From positions 3,588,829-3,652,828 of the forward strand of contig JAJEKV010000041.1 in NCBI GenBank assembly GCA_021234155.1: a DNA stretch of 64,000 bases. Direction: 5' to 3'. Shown here in pieces: positions 12,037 to 23,554 of this stretch (position 1 is the stretch's first letter; the number at the start of each line of letters is the position of its first letter). Position numbers and translations under genes: made by a program. The DNA comes from Isoetes taiwanensis. Taxonomy: Eukaryota; Streptophyta; Lycopodiopsida; Isoetales; Isoetaceae. The notes beneath the pieces are model-generated. The model was not told where the DNA came from. It made no database searches and saw nothing but the letters and a program-made list of their open reading frames with translations.

Positions 12037-13160
12037 CTAAAACCTGGATTGCACATCCTTGAGAAAACCCTCTGCAATGCGAAGCCTAAAAGCAGAATAT
12101 AATGATGTCCACACCAAAGCGTTCAACTCAATTGGCATCACTTTAAGAACCTCCTCTTCCTCATATAGAAATCCTGCACGGCCAAGCAGGACAATCATGC
12201 AGGCATAATGAGATTGTGTCAAAGTGACATGATGAACTTGGCTCACGAAACGAGCAGGTGACAGCCTTCATTCACAAGACAGACATGGCTGCCTGCAGCT
12301 AAAACAGAAAGGTAGGTGACATTGTCTGGCATAACACCTTTTGCTTGCATATACGAAAATATCTGAACTGCCTCTTTGCCATGCCCATGATGTGAATACC
12401 CAGCAACAATTGAGTTCCACGATACAAAGTCCTGTATAGCCAGTATATTGAACAATTGATAAGCATTCACTATGCTGCCACATTTAGCATACATATCAAC
12501 AAGACAATTTTCAATGCCATTGTTTTCATAACCAGCTTGCAAGATATTTGCATGTGTCAGTTTCTCCTGTTGTAGACATGCCATAGAACTGCATGCATTA
12601 GGAATACTAACATAGGTAAATTCATTTGCCCTGATACCTTCATTTTGCAGTCTGCTGAAGGCATCCTTCCAAAGACCACATTGGGTATATGCTGATAAGA
12701 TTGCACTGTAAGAAATAGCATCATGTTTCCGCATCTGATCAAAAACTTCATAAGCATCTATTAAACTTCCACATCTTGCATACATGGCAATAAGGGTATT
12801 GCTAACAAAATTCTCTAAATAAAAACCATAGCTCAGAACTTTGGCATGAAGCCATCTTCCTCGTTCTAGGGCTCTGTCAGAAACTGCTACTAGAAGACTT
12901 ACAAGTGTAACTGCATTAGGTTTTAAACCTTCCCGTTGCATTTGCCTAAAGAAAAGCATGGAAACATCTTCATCCACATAATTTGCATGGCCATCAATTA
13001 GTGAAGTCCATGATATGATGTATAATATAGCCGTCACACTAAAAACTTTCAAAACATCCGATAGAGACATGCATCTGACATACATGTGAATAAGATAATT
13101 GGAAACAGATAAATCTGTCTGGCAGTCGGTAATAAAAATAAAGGAGTGCAAATACTTTCC
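12037..13160 (-). pseudogene. PLS-type pentatricopeptide repeat protein, truncated
   Basis: PPR proteins of this class bind organellar RNA in a sequence-specific way. The frame 13151-12243 shows tandem helix-turn-helix motifs with hallmark phrases such as NTLIAMYARCGSLIDAYEVF, CLVDMYAKCGSIVNAYQLF and SWNSIVAGYSHHGHGKEA, then PDNVTYLSVLAA. A frame change near 12,243 leads into YACMIVLLGRAGF and LEDMYVL-like text down to 12,037. There is no start region, transit peptide or recognisable E/DYW terminus. The 5' end is lost just inside the 13,188 inverted repeat. It is a broken fragment rather than a working gene. Confidence 0.85.
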
Positions 13161-13344
13161 GGCCTGGAGCGTTTCTGTACCCAGAGCGGTCGGTTCTTAA
13201 CTAAGCAGGTTGGTTCTTAACTAAGCATTTTCGAACCAAGATGTGTTCTTATTCTTCATCGGATTGAAGCGCCGATCCCTGCCTTGCCAGTTACCCGGTT
13301 GGCTTCAAGAAATGAGACGTGGAGTTCTTTACCAGCTGACCAAG

Positions 13345-13478
13345 AGTTTACAGGAGGTTTGGAGCAGTCACCAGCATATCCTAAGGATATTCTAGCATAT
13401 ACCTAGGATATGCCAAAACCCCATTATAAACAAGGGTTTGCCCCCTAGGGCAACCCCAAAAAAACCCCAAAAAAAAAC
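13345..13478 (+). mobile_element. Short A-tailed retroposon 3' end, copy 2
   Basis: It shares GGTTTGGAGCAG, GCATATCCTA...TAGGATATGCCAAAA and GGGTTTGCCCCCTAGGG followed by A-runs with the copy ending at 8,410. It ends exactly where block R1 begins. Confidence 0.55.
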
Positions 13479-13479
13479 T

Positions 13480-16402
13480 CTAACATGCACAAAGAGATGA
13501 ATTCTTGTGCTCATAGCATTGGGGTGTGAAGGGTATTAAAGATGACTAGAGTCTTTACTTAGCCCTGAAAGAGTAATGAGCTACTTAGTGTTGCTTAACT
13601 TATTCCTCCTCTGATGCCAGATCTTCTCTTGTGAAGTATGGCAATTACTTTCAACTAGCTTTTGGGCATGGATGTGTAAGTAGTCTCCCTAGTCTGTTAT
13701 CTTTGGCTATGCAGGCATGGTTTTGGATTATTTTAATGTAATATTTCTTTATTCCTTTTTTTTAGGTTTGGGAACTACAAACAAAATTTTTTTAAATGTT
13801 TGTTGAAGGAAGGTTGAAAACTAAGGGCAAGTTCAAAAAATCGAAAAGGAAAAGAATTAAATCTGCAAAACAAAAGGGCATGGGTATCATGGTCTGGCGA
13901 GAAGTGCATGGCCTAAAAAATATAAAAAAGTCTTGTGAGATGTTGTAGAAGGTAGTGAATGGCCAATTTACTCTGGAAGAGATACAGAGAGAATTTAAAC
14001 AGTAAGCTATATCTTTGTACCCTAAACCCATACAAATTGTTAAAATAAGACTTTCTTCAAATTTTCAGCCAAAAGGATTGTGCACTCTGTCAGCAACAAC
14101 TCATGGTTCACCTCAATTGTGGCAGCTAAGAAAAAGTACGAGAATTGTACCCAACGTGGTCATCTAATAAAAAAGTCAGCCAATACGCCTCCAACTTCAC
14201 AAACCGGATAAGTTTCTTTCTTCCCCTTGTTCTCTTGAGTATGCTCGCATAACACTACAGTGTAAGGGACTTGTTGTGGTCTTTGTGTGCGCTTATAGCA
14301 CTATAGTAGCATAGCACTCTGATGAAGGGACTTTTCCTTCTTGTAGTGTTATCTTGCATATAGCCTCTCTAACCCTTTGGGCATTAGAGGTTCATTTGCA
14401 GTTGTGCTATAGCACAATGCTATGCTCCTAGCTTTGTTTCTTACATAATTTTCTCGGATTTCAGGAAAAGAAAGGCCCATGCCACCTGGATTTTTCAACA
14501 TGGTCGGACTAGCTAAGGAAGAGTGCTCGAAACTAAAAAAGAAGCAAGAAGTCAAGGCGAGAGTTTTATGCCTTCTAATTTGTGAGATTTAACATGTTTG
14601 GCCAGAATTGTTTGTACCAGATTTATCATGTAAATTGTGTCAAACTTAATCATACTTTGAAAGCTGGCAACTATTCTTCGTGCATCGCTATTCCCACTAA
14701 ATCTATAATTATGAAAGTTTAGTACCTATATGGCATGCAGGGGAAGGAGTAGAAATATGTCGTGCAATGAGTGCTACGAGGTTGTTTTGAGATCCCAAAT
14801 CTATCCTAATGCTTCTTGCTAGAATTTGTCGGGTCTGCCAAATTAGTGCATCGCGCACTCTCCAAGTTAGTACATTAGGATTTTCATTGACAGTAGGTAA
14901 AAAGTTTCATTTTTTTGTTGGAATTTCACTGTTAGGCTGCTTATGGCTCTTGTCTTTTCAAAAGAGCCAACAATCTGCATTGCTAACTTATTCTAGTTCT
15001 TATGTAACCCTTATAATGAAAGCTTCCTAATGGATGCTATACCAATTTGAAAATGGATAGGGAACATGTCTTGATAGGGATCATATCTCCATGGCCCTAT
15101 AAAATGGTTCGAATGGGATTACAATACTTTAAAATAAAAATAATGTACATAATATTAGTGGTTAGACATGGTCCTTTTAGATTACATTTGGTGATCATTG
15201 ATCTTTAATGAAAAACAAGCTGTTGAGAACTAATAAGACACAACCACGCGAACATTAATAAGTAGCTAACCTATGACGTCATCAATATACTGACAATATA
15301 AAATGTTTTATGAAGCCAAAAGATCCAAATATATTAGCTAAAATTGTTGGCATGCCAAAAAGAAGAAGAAGAAAAAAAAAACAAAAATTTTGGCATCCAC
15401 TAGAGACCAATTATAAGACACATGAGCATTAGGGCATCTGTTGCCTTTGCAAATGAAAAGATTCCTCATTTTTCAGATGTTTGTCTCTATCATTAACCAA
15501 TTTATCATGATCCTTATTTATTACTTTGTTTTCTCTCTAGAGCTTCAGAGCAGCAAAAAGACCCTAAGATAAGGGCTTTCTTTCAGTTTTAACAGAGATT
15601 GAGAGTATAGGAGCAAAAAAAAGCATGAAGCCAAACAAAATCTCAAGTCTGAAATTACACCTAAGAAAAGAAGGTAATCTAACATTCCATACAAGTCGGG
15701 ATGCCTCAGATTTGTGACAAACATACGGGTATTATACTCTATATAGAAATATGGTCGTCACACGGATGCAAGAAAATAGTTGCACAAAGGCAGCGTTCGA
15801 ACTCACTAGTTGCAAGTCATATACCTTTCGCATATGTGCACCTTTGCCAATTGCACAATTTATTTTGCTTGGTTATATGCTCTTGCATCTTCCTCACATA
15901 CACAACAACTTTTAAGAGGTCCTAGAACATTCCAGAACCTACATGCATGTGCGACACTTGGTAAGAACTCATCCGTTGGAGTGGCACGATCTGGACCGTT
16001 GGTTTAAATATATAGAGGAGCCACGTTTGTGTCGAACCATTTTGGTTCAATGCCAATCTTGAGTCTTCCAACTTGAGTCCTTATATTTTGCTCAATTATA
16101 TCAAGTATTTCCAACATTTTAGCATATTCTTTGCGTATTTCCCCTTATTTCCTCATAGGTTCATAACACTTTGAACCGGAAACCCTTATCGATAGTATTC
16201 CTTTGCTCCTGATTGATATTTTAACCTCTATGGAGGAGGTTTCAACATTATTACAACAATAGCAGCTCGTTCGAGTATGTCAATAGTTTCAGTTGGATAA
16301 TAAAGAGCTAAGAAATCGGGTAGTTTTTGATAAGCCAATTGACGACTCAGCCCAAGCTTCACGGTTTTTAAATCAGATTCAGGTTCTGATTGAGCTCTAT
16401 CC
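13480..16402 (+). repeat. Duplicated block R, copy 1
   Basis: Nearly identical, apart from small indels, to 28,088-31,009. It holds exon-like pieces, a cruciform-rich segment at 14,250-14,440, a TATA-like AAATATATAG near 16,005 and the start of a Ty3/gypsy gag leader. It stops at 16,402, inside the gag homology, where sequence of E1 begins with only 2 bp of shared bases (TC). Strand is given for the gag orientation. Confidence 0.9.
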
Positions 16403-17658
16403 TCTCGCATATAGTAGCCATTTTGCATACGGGGAAGTTCAGCTTTAGGTCTGCCCATGGGTCTGCTGCCATCAACAGTGTCATGCTAATAAGTGTATTT
16501 CTCACTTCCAAATATGAAATGTATGCAATTATGCTTTCTTTTAGAGTGGTCTTCAAAAACTTTCTCATAGACACCATTTGTGCTACCACCGACATATCAG
16601 GGAAAATATAGTCTAGGTTGTTGAACATGTACCACACTGCGTGGTCAATCCAAGTCATATTGTCCTTACAAGCATTACCTTTAACCCTCGGTTCACATAC
16701 ACATTTAAAATATGGGCACATGCTTCTCCATACCCTTTTAATATAGAATGCATCCCTCCTGATCGTGGAATACGCCATGTGTCCTTTCTGCCTTACATAT
16801 ATGAATGTGTCTTTGTTACATTTTTTATCCAAAAAAACGATGGTCTATCTTCAGCTTAAACTTCTCTCTGTGCACTATTTTCTCCATTTTTTCTGCTACT
16901 ACCTTAGCCATTTTTTCTTGCTCGGGTGTTATCCCTCCCAGCATGATCCATGATTCTCGGCTGATTGGAGCTAAGGCTCCAAAATTCTTTGTCCTCCAGA
17001 TCCCTTGATTACAGAACATGGCATGGCTTTCAACAAGCCTTTCAGAAATAATGGGAAAAAGGTGACAGTTGTGTAAAGTAAAACTGAAATCCATATCATC
17101 CTCCCCATTACCACTGCTGGTTCCTTTTTTGCTCATAGCAATTTTATCTTCTTCAGAAAGCAGAGATTCCCCAAAGGGGTCGTCTTCATCATCTGGATCG
17201 TTACTAAGTGCTGTCTTTTGGATAATGACATCACTGAGGCTGGATTTTTTTATCTTATGGGCTTTTTCAAGAGCCAACACTCCTTTGAAGAAATGATTCT
17301 TGGTTGTATCCTCCTCCATGGTGCAGTGGTATACTTTTGTTGGTAGACCAGCATATATCTCGTCTATAAACTTGCTGATTTCATCCCAGTCATTGTCAAG
17401 CTTATTTAGCTTTGGAACTAGCTCCAGCCAATCATTAAAACCCAAGTGGGAGATAGCCGAGAGCTCCTCAGGTTTTCTAGTAGCCTCTTTTTCAAGTAAT
17501 TGAATGTGTACCTGATGATTCTTGATGCAACATAGTACTGTCTGCACAGCATTGCTTGGACAAGTAATTTTGCTCGTGGCATAACCAATTGGTCCAAGGT
17601 CCCTATTCCAAACAGGAGGTACAAACTCAACAGTGTCTGCTTGTGCCTCCTCATCATC
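16402..17658 (-). pseudogene. E1 ORF1, large exon
   Basis: The exon opens at 17658 after TTTCTATAG with DDEEAQADTVEFVPPVW and continues in frame through HLGFNDWLELVPKLNKLD, DDEDDPFGESLLSEEDK and MDFSFTLHNCHLFPI to about 16,830. An extra C in a C/A run there shifts the frame; the rest (CNKDTFIYVRQKGHMAYS to DPWADLKLNFPVCKMATIC) continues in the next frame to the junction. I do not recognise a domain. The equivalent E2 exon has its frame break elsewhere, so the original frame was open. Confidence 0.7.
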
Positions 17659-19177
17659 CTATAGAAACAAACCATAGAATCAAATACTTTGTCCCTGTTA
17701 AAACCAATAGATGTGATGTTAAAACCAATAGATGTGATGCAACTCCAGTTAAACTAGAGAAATGAAATGTCTAAAAAAAACCTGGACATAACTAGTTTGG
17801 ACAACAATCCTACTAGCACATCTAACTATTTCGGTCAATCCCTCCATAGCTTAATCATTCCATCCTATGATCAAGAGATCATAGTTTGGTGCATCTATCT
17901 ACTGGTAACAGGTCCTTAGACTTACAACTTTTTTCTAAACAAAACCCCATAGAATATATGAAGATCATATATCATCTAGACTATGTGGGTCTGTACAAAG
18001 CACCCTTTCAGTCTCCTTTAAACAAAAACATGTGATCCTCAATTACGTAAAGACCCAATATCATGCAATCTTTAAATTACATGCAGACCAGTCAATAACC
18101 ATATTAAATCGTGTTGGTCTATTAGTCTACACAGCCATCCTTTTTTATTTTTAAATAAAGATGCATGGACTAAGATACGTTTGCATGCATAAAGATTTAC
18201 AATCTATATCTGCACTTGCATGCAACCAATAGGAGCTTTTCTGCCTTCTTTAAAGTTCTTTGTCATATTTCTCAAATAAAAGCAAAAAAAAATAGGTCTT
18301 CAAATTTTGTGGCTTTATAACTGTTAGTTACATGCACATGCATGCAACCGACCATAACTTGCTGTTTTAACACAAGAAACAAAAGGAAATTTTAAAGTCA
18401 TAAATCCATTTGCATGTCCTGCAACTTTAATGCAAACCATGGATTTCCTTTTTTAATTTTTCACTATAGTCCTTATTACGAAGGTATTTTTTGCAGTCAC
18501 TGTTTATCATTAAGCATATAAGGAATGCTTCCTTTCAGCTTTTGACCTATAAGAACATATGTCTCTATTTAATATACTCCTTCAAACAGCAATATTTCTG
18601 GCTGCCTATAACAGTAAGAGTTTGACCTTTTCTTCAGCATATTTATGTCATTATCCTGCTCTTTTCTTATCATTCAACATAAAATATCCACTATATCTCA
18701 TATATCTGGAGACTATTCCCTAAATCCACTTTTTTGCAGTAAAACAATCACATTCTTAGCCAGATTTAAGGATACAATTATGACAAGTATTACTATGTGA
18801 AGCCATGATAACTATATAAAGCCGTTCCAGTACTTTATTTTTCATTTGAAAATAAGGTAGATAGCTGTCTCTTACATAAATATCCGATTACAAAATGTAA
18901 TAAGGATTGTATTCATACCTGCTGGCAGTTTGAGCCCCATTACTTGTATGCCTTAAATCATCATTTACTATTACCACAGCACGCCACAGAGTTTAACAAA
19001 AATTACACTAGGCCTTACCCTATAAGTAAGTACCTTATGCCATGGTTTTTTCAGAAATATGCCCAAAATTTGAGTTAACTATTATGGCTGAATCAGTCCA
19101 TAAGTTACTGTAACTATCTTAGACATGTACATCCATTTAGATCGACCAGACACCATAACAGCAAAGAAGATACATTA

Positions 19178-19498
19178 GGGTAAAAGCATGTTAGGGTGTA
19201 CCACTTTTGGAACCTGCAAAAGTACATACACTAGGTACTTCAGAACTGGGTACTTTCTCATTTTTATTTTCATTAAAACTAGTACGAATATCCAAAATAA
19301 AAGTCAAGGATGCATTAATATTCAAAGCTAAAATAAAGATAATGCTACCGGAGACCAAAATATATATAAAAGTTTTAGAATGTACCTTTTATTGGGATAT
19401 TACACAGGTACCCAGTACCCAGTCCTGGGTACCTTTTTAGGTACTTTTTTGGTCACTAAATAATACTTTTTAAGGGACACCCTAACATGCTTTTACCC
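19178..19498. mobile_element. MITE copy A (321 bp)
   Basis: Terminal inverted repeats of about 21 bp with core AGCATGTTAGGG, flanked by the 4-bp duplication ATTA (19,174-19,177 and 19,499-19,502). E2 has the uninterrupted sequence TATATTAGGAG near 26,600, an empty site. No coding capacity. Confidence 0.92.
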
Positions 19499-20256
19499 AT
19501 TAGGAGAAGAATCACCACGTACCTGCAGCCAATCATGAGAACGTTAGCGATAGACTCGGTAACGACCCAAGGGCCAAAAGGTACATCAGGTGATTCTTGG
19601 CTCTTCGCCCATCACCTAATGTACCCTTTGCTCTTGATGTCCGATCATCTACTAATTATGTACAGTCTAAATAGTACATCAAACAATAACAACAAACAGT
19701 AACAATACAATTCACAACCAGAATCCCTTCCTAATCATATGCAACGTATCTAAACTACATTGAATTAGAACACTAATTCACTACAAGTATTTCAGACTGT
19801 TATACAAAGCTGGCCTTTAGGCTGTACCCATATGACTTTTATTGGCCGATTTTCTATTCATATGGTTAGGAATAGGTTTAGGAATTCGTTAATTTATTTT
19901 ACAAAATCTAGATCTATTTAAAATCTTATATTCCAGCATTTAAACTATTTCTGTAACCACCTTTAGTGCTCCAATCCTCTAGGCAATCTGCTTATACTCT
20001 CCTTATCTTTAAATCTCTCATCTAAAGAATCAGAGACTTATTTACAATGCTACAGCCTAGCCATTATGCTGCCCTTGTATCATCTTTTTTAGTGCTTAGA
20101 CAGCTTAAGCTTTCCCTTTAATCAAACTCCATACCTTGCAATCCATAATCATAGGTTCAATCCAACGCCAGGTCTGGCCTTATGAATTAAACCTGTACCA
20201 TGTATCTAGGGCAGGAAAGGCCATATTTATGCAGAGATAACTAGCATATTTTATAC

Positions 20257-20580
20257 CTGTAAGTCTTCATTATCAGAGCCCATGTCGTCTTCATTTGGTT
20301 GTGTCTCAGGCACGTACAGCTCACTATTGCTATTGCCTCTGTAATATCCTCCAGGGTTTCGATTAAACCCTCCACCCCTTTTAGCCATATAGCCAGCTTT
20401 GTTATCCTCAAAGCTTCGCTTAGAATCAAAGCCTCGACCAGCCCCTCTTCTATTCATACTTAATTTATCAATTTTTTCAGAGTTTCTGCACCATAGGAGT
20501 TCTCTCTCCGTCTCTGTATCAAGTGAAAACTCCTCCTCAGAACTATGGCTTCCGGACCAGCCATCCGAATTAAATCCCAT
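20257..20580 (-). CDS. E1 ORF1 first exon, RGG-rich
   Basis: Starts with MGFNSDGWSGSHSSEEEF. It is acidic at first, then has an RGG-type stretch (RRGAGRGF, MAKRGGGFNRNPGGYYRG) and an acidic end (DDMGSDNEDLQ). It closes with a normal donor, CAG^GTATAA, at 20,257. RGG segments commonly bind RNA, fitting an RNA-packaging role in a retroelement, which is inference. The link to the next coding exon at 17,658 was not fully traced. Confidence 0.6.
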
Positions 20581-20983
20581 GGGTCAGCTGTCTGCCAGAA
20601 TCCTACACAATATTTGGGTCTTACGAGGTCTGCCCAACACAATTAAGGATCGAGGCTTGGCTTTACTTTCTTGGTCGAAACCCTAGCTTAGGCCATAAAT
20701 TATCACGACGACATATTTTATCCATTAAATTTTATGAACGGAGAGACTGAAAAATATCCATGGTTATACCAACTACTGGGCCATGTCTATACTTAATAAC
20801 TTAAGTTAGTTTTCATTTTCTTTCCACAAAGAACCCAAGTACTAAAGAAGAGACCTTATTATGTTTAAACATTATTTTGAGCACTGTCTAATTTGGTTAT
20901 TACAACCATGCAGACTGTACCCTTCCAATATAATTGCTTCTCCCAAAACATGGAACATGCAGATCATTATTATAAAAAAAAAA

Positions 20984-21180
20984 CCCTACCTCCTGCCGTA
21001 AGGTTATATAAGACCCCTGTATTTTTCAAAAAAGGAAAAACTTATAACACTGTAACTTATAGGGTGAGCAGACCCCTACTTGTTACAGTAGGGGTCTTTT
21101 ACAACCCTATAGTTTGCTCCAGAATGTTTATTATATTAGAAACAATATCCAATTACCAAGTAAAATCATAGGCGTACTTT
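20984..21180 (-). other. E2 3' terminal structured segment
   Basis: On the plus strand the segment reads an A-run, CCCTACCTCC, a short stem region, then a stem TAGGGTGAGCAGACCCCTAC/GTAGGGGTCTTTTACAACCCTA (21,060-21,109) enclosing TTGTTACA. The same order of elements, with different bases in the stems, occurs at each T-unit boundary (for example 45,096-45,205). Confidence 0.65.
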
Positions 21181-23317
21181 TAGTATTCTTTGATCATTTC
21201 TAGCAAGACGTTGATGTCAAATTTGATTCCAGGGAAATCACTGGCTTTAATATACTTGACAATTCTTTTCTTCATACCAGCTTCATCAAATCCGTTGGAG
21301 ACAAACTGTTGTACCAACTCCATAATATCTTTAACTGCTTTGCTGGGATTAGAGTTTACGTATAGACATGGCATAATCTGTGAGATGACCACATTCCTGG
21401 CTTGGAAATATGGCCTGTAGCTGCATGCATGCACAAACCTTATAGAATTAAAGGGTAGTGCTAGCCTTTTATCATATTTCACTGTCTGAAATATGCCAAA
21501 TGTTCTGTCAAATACTTGTATCGTCATATTAAGAAAGTTTGCATGGCTACCACAATGTATTCCAGGTGCAACTTCTGTATATCCAGTTTCTTCCTTAATG
21601 TCCAGTATACTGAGGTCATATATTTGTAGTTCTTGTCCGTTTTCCAGTCCATCTTTATTAAGGAAGCTCTTAATATTAGGACAATTAATGGCGAGAAGAT
21701 CATCCATATAACGGAATACATATTTAAATTTTTTAACTTCCTCAAATCTCCCCTGCCTTGCTAAATTCCTGATGAAATCCAATTCGAACCATGCAAGATA
21801 AATATTGCACCAATTAGGGCTACAGGAGAATCCCATTGGGATACCCTTGACCTGCTGCCAAATCCCTTTCCCCATTTGGACATAGCAATTAGCTAACTAC
21901 CAATTGTTAATGGTAATAAACTTTTTTCTGCTTATCATAGACCAGCATTTTCCCTTTGGGGCAGCCTTAAACCATTTAGTAGTTACATTACCCCCACTGG
22001 AATGCTTGATCCATAGTTCAAATTTCTGATTTTTATTTTTCATATAATTCCAGGTCGCATGGATTACCTTTTCACTAGTATTGCAAATACCATGATCTCC
22101 GAGTAATGGAATGCTCTCGTAGCATTTGGTAATGTCTGCCACATACACTTCCTCAATCCTGGTGGGTAAATTTATTGCTACATCATAAACCGAGTTAATA
22201 ATCCAGTTCACATTTAATTTGCTGCCCACAAATGTGCTGATATTGGCACATAAATCTTTAGATACCTCAGGCCATAAGTTCAGTATTTCATTAAGTACCA
22301 CCGTAATGATTTGTGCTAATTCCGTATACAGGGTGCCATGGGCATTAGTTATCCATCTATACTCTAATTTGTGGGCTTTAAATAAGCCCAAGAGATAAGG
22401 TAGTTTATTCGGCTCGTCTGGTATGCCTTTGATATATTCTTCAATGGTCCTATTAAGGTCCTGTATCAAATTTTCCTTCTCACTTCCTAATGGCATAAAA
22501 TCCCCACTGTCCAGCCTCTTAAAGGCCATGTCCTTTATGTGTTTTGGGCATATGAAGGACGGGTTATTGGATGCTTTATCCACCCCGGAAATGTATAGGT
22601 TTTTAGTCAGCCACTCCATATTTTTTATGACCGTATGGTCATTTAGTGGGAACTTTATAGATTTACTTTTTTCACATGCCTCTTTAATTTCAGAGCCAGC
22701 TTGCTCTAATATACCATTAATAACATCAATCTTATCATTTTCACAAATATCTGGGAATTGATATTTGTGCCACTCAAATATGGCATCACAGATTTTTCTT
22801 AATTCTGCTTTCAACTCTCTCTCCATATCAGTGGCCTGTCCGGAATATGTCCAAGTCCTTTACTAAAAAGGTTCCTAAGAATTCTGCTTTTAACAATTTT
22901 GAGATTTGTAGTCCTGATATGCCCAATCTTGGGATCTATAAATTCCTTTAAGCTTGGATTACTGCATGGACATACTGCTTCAATGTCTTGTGCAAAAATG
23001 TAATATGGTTTGTAGCTTATTTCTTTCAAGCTTTCAGTGTATCTCCAGGAAAACATAGTTAAATTCATGATCTGCTCACCCACCTCCCCTAGATTTTTAG
23101 TCATATGTCTGTGCACTATTTTTGGAATGCAGATTTTATCCAGTATCTTGGACAGAAATAAACAGTGCACCACTTTACGTTTACTTTTTTCCTTATTCTC
23201 CAACATATGATTTCTGCCTTGGCAATCCTTGGTGATTGTTCTAGAGATCTGTGCACAGTCAAACACTATGTTATTAAGCAGGTATCTATCAAATAATCTG
23301 GTTGGTATCATGGTCAT
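21180..23317 (-). pseudogene. E2 reverse transcriptase, Penelope-like family
   Basis: It would copy the element RNA into DNA. The frame 23317-22811 contains AVCPCSNPSLKEFIDPKIGH and RILRNLFSKGLGHIPDRP, a cysteine-rich and LxKG..xIP arrangement familiar from GIPMG-type RTs of invertebrates and fish. After a frame change near 22,820 the RT proper follows: PYLLGLFKAHKLEYRWI, motif A ADITKCYESI, motif B KGIPMGFSCSPNWCNIYL, motif C FRYMDDLLAI. A single in-frame TAG (21,897) lies between motifs A and B, where a CAG would be natural. The C-terminus (..NVLLEMIKEY) has no endonuclease module. RT identity is secure; the Penelope placement is by motif order and needs a tree. Confidence 0.75.
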
Positions 23318-23554
23318 CTTGAATTGGTCATTATTCTTTATTTTTTCTCAAAATAAGAGAAATGATTGTATCAGCATGACATGGACGATGGCATGTCAGC
23401 TCTACTTGTCATATGGTGCTTTCTAAACTTAGAAAGGCCAGACATAATCTATTAATGGTGTCATTATATGACCCGAGCATTTATAGTACAAATTATCATC
23501 AAAGAGCAATGAATTTGTACAGGAAAAGCATATTGTAAATAAAGGTATCCATAC

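Larger units (their letters stand above)
9677..13205. mobile_element. Inverted-repeat-bounded interval with host gene fragments
   Basis: CTTAGTTAAGAACCGACC (9,677-9,694) recurs as its exact reverse complement at 13,188-13,205. The right end has a second, slightly changed copy in tandem (13,208-13,227). Between them lie LysM exons and a PPR fragment, both minus strand and both incomplete. The PPR reading frame stops being recognisable about 30 bp inside the right repeat. This is what a gene-capturing DNA transposon would leave, but no transposase or clear target duplication is visible, so the mobile interpretation is inference. Confidence 0.4.
16402..20983 (-). mobile_element. Retroelement E, copy 1 (E1), RT part missing
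   Basis: Collinear with 23,855-28,065 of E2 but cut off at 16,402, so the C-terminal part of ORF1 and the whole RT are absent. It carries a MITE insertion (19,178-19,498) and a 21-bp tandem duplication near 17,699-17,740 that E2 lacks. Its 5' end (20,983) abuts the 3' end of E2 through a short A-run, giving a head-to-tail pair. Introns are retained. Confidence 0.85.

Noticed and set aside
14320-14345. Hammerhead ribozyme core (CTGATGAAG) in block R1
   Set aside because: Copy R2 reads CTACAGTAAGG at the same place, and the GAAA partner and three-stem layout are absent. It looks like a CTG/CAG artefact.
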